Source: Negativicutes bacterium (GTDB taxonomy: Bacteria; Bacillota; Negativicutes; Anaeromusales; Anaeromusaceae). Taken from it: 64,000 nt of DNA. Location of the stretch: contig SAAJ01000006.1 of the NCBI GenBank assembly GCA_009929485.1, positions 1 through 64,000 on the forward strand, in the 5' to 3' direction. The position numbers and the translations under genes were made by a program. Position 1 is the first letter of the stretch. Every line of letters begins with the position of its first letter. The notes below the pieces were generated by a model that was not told the DNA's origin, made no database searches, and saw nothing but the letters and a program-made list of their open reading frames with translations. This document shows, piece after piece, positions 63,053 through 64,000 of the stretch.

Positions 63053-64000
63053 TTAGGCAAGCAGCCGGCGCAGCATAACCGTAAGCACCTGCACACCAGC
63101 CTCAATATCTTCAGGAGCTGCGTATTCATCAGGATGATGGCTGACGCCATCGCGGGAGCGCACGAAAAGCATGCCGGCCGGTGTAATCTTAGCCATATTC
63201 ATAGCGTCGTGTCCGGCGCCGCTGACTGAACGCATCCACTCAACGCCCACTTCTTCCGCCGCTTTTTCCGCTAACGCAACCAATTCCTCATCCATCGCTA
63301 CCGGTTTGTCCGCCGAAAGCATTTCAATGGTCACTGGCGTTTCGTAATCTTCCGCGATAGAAAGAGCCGCGTCTTTTATTTCCTGAAGACTTTCCACAAT
63401 GTATTCGTAATCAGTTCCGCGCAAATCCACCCACAATTCCGCCTTGCCCGGCACTACATTCATCGCGCCAGGATAGACTTTGAGATTTCCAACAGTCGCC
63501 ACTATATCATCTTCCGCATGATCATTAGCAATATTACGGATAGCCAGCACCAACTCCGACGCACTAACCAACGCATCATATCGATCATGCATAGGCGTAG
63601 TGCCCGAATGACCGGCCATACCGGTCACCGTCATTTTAAAGCGCGTCGGCGCGGCAATAGCCTCCACAACGCCCACAGCAGCGCCGCGTTCCTCAAGCTG
63701 CTTGCTTTGATCAATATGCAGTTCCAAATAAGCTTGATAGGTTTGCTCCGCTATAACACATTGCTTTAAATTTTCAAAAGAGAGCCCTTCCGCTGCTAAC
63801 GCCGCAGGAAAGGTAACCCCTTGACTATCTACAGCTCGCTCCCAAGCGTTCAAATTAGCACTGCCTGTCATCGCCTTGCTGCCCATTGTCGAGTGAGAAA
63901 ACCGGCTAGACTCTTCCGCAACAAAGACAATCACTTCCACCGTGCGGCGCAGCGGGCCTGCCGCCTTCAACCGTCCTACCGCGGCAAGAGCGCCCACAAC
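63053..64000 (-). CDS. M20-family amidohydrolase (N-carbamoyl/allantoate-like), 5' end cut off
   Basis: The C-terminal 314 residues; the reading frame runs open to the window edge, so the real start lies beyond 64000. FVAEESSRFSHSTMGSKAM near the beginning contains the metal-ligand Glu pair. ELHIDQSKQLEERGAAVGVVEAIA, GHSGTTPMHDRYDAL and GAGHDAMNMAKITPAGMLFVRSRDGVSHHPDE are hallmarks of the HyuC/AllC/beta-ureidopropionase branch. Substrate cannot be fixed; N-carbamoyl amino acids are likely. The leader of the next gene follows. Confidence 0.9.
   Translation of the reverse strand, partial: VVGALAAVGRLKAAGPLRRTVEVIVFVAEESSRFSHSTMGSKAMTGSANLNAWERAVDSQGVTFPAALAAEGLSFENLKQCVIAEQTYQAYLELHIDQSKQLEERGAAVGVVEAIAAPTRFKMTVTGMAGHSGTTPMHDRYDALVSASELVLAIRNIANDHAEDDIVATVGNLKVYPGAMNVVPGKAELWVDLRGTDYEYIVESLQEIKDAALSIAEDYETPVTIEMLSADKPVAMDEELVALAEKAAEEVGVEWMRSVSGAGHDAMNMAKITPAGMLFVRSRDGVSHHPDEYAAPEDIEAGVQVLTVMLRRLLA

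Overview
The window reads as chromosomal core genome of a Firmicute. Most likely it is a member of the Negativicutes (Sporomusaceae-like): the gene orders are typical of Firmicutes (ylmH-divIVA-ileS, remA-gmk-rpoZ-coaBC-priA-def-fmt, the PASTA-kinase operon, sbp-ftsZ), cis-regulatory RNAs are abundant (FMN, SAM-I, T-box, c-di-AMP), GC content looks close to 50%, and a tRNA gene encodes its own CCA. The taxon is an inference; no rRNA or outer-membrane gene is present to settle it. Nearly everything lies on the minus strand. Only rqcH and a small DUF1858 protein are on plus. I see no insertion sequence, prophage, CRISPR array or defence island.

Layout. 1-5.5 kb: hslO, a YfcE-type phosphodiesterase and a riboflavin operon (ribD-ribE-ribBA-ribH) behind an FMN riboswitch and terminator. 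5.5-20.8 kb: a long, tightly overlapping operon, priA-def-fmt-DUF116-rsmB-rlmN-fhaA-fhaB-PP2C-ftsW/rodA-pbp-PASTA kinase-rsgA-rpe, joining translation factors, Ser/Thr signalling and a SEDS/PBP pair. 21-26.7 kb: metK behind a SAM-I riboswitch, then dapF-yicC-remA-gmk-rpoZ-coaBC. 26.7-28.8 kb: divergent rqcH, convergent with pyrR. 28.8-34 kb: ileS (T-box, AUC specifier) and lspA-rluD-pyrR. 34-37.3 kb: yggS-sepF-proC-ylmH-divIVA.

37.4-51.4 kb is a divided dcw cluster: mraZ-rsmH-ftsL; murE-murF-mraY-murD-murG-murC-ddl; and ftsQ-DUF881-sbp-ftsZ. Each block has its own promoter. No ftsI/spoVD, ftsW, murB or ftsA is seen in it. A SEDS protein and a class B PBP do occur in the PASTA-kinase operon 30-40 kb away. 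51.6-57 kb: DUF1858, thioredoxin, a CoA-binding protein, plsY, der, cobO, a DUF512 radical-SAM protein, a VOC protein and tRNA-Val(GAC). 57.4-64 kb: alkaline phosphatase coupled to a YibE/F membrane protein, acyl-CoA dehydrogenase, an alpha/beta hydrolase, a 3D-domain wall protein behind a c-di-AMP riboswitch, and a truncated M20-type amidohydrolase.

The most unusual non-coding signals are a dispersed purine-rich repeat family (four copies, three of them directly after stop codons), a perfect 54-bp palindrome serving two convergent genes, two strong hairpins without T-tracts, and a c-di-AMP aptamer ending about 10 nt before the Shine-Dalgarno of its gene. I did not find a clearly new multi-gene system; the leads are listed as findings.
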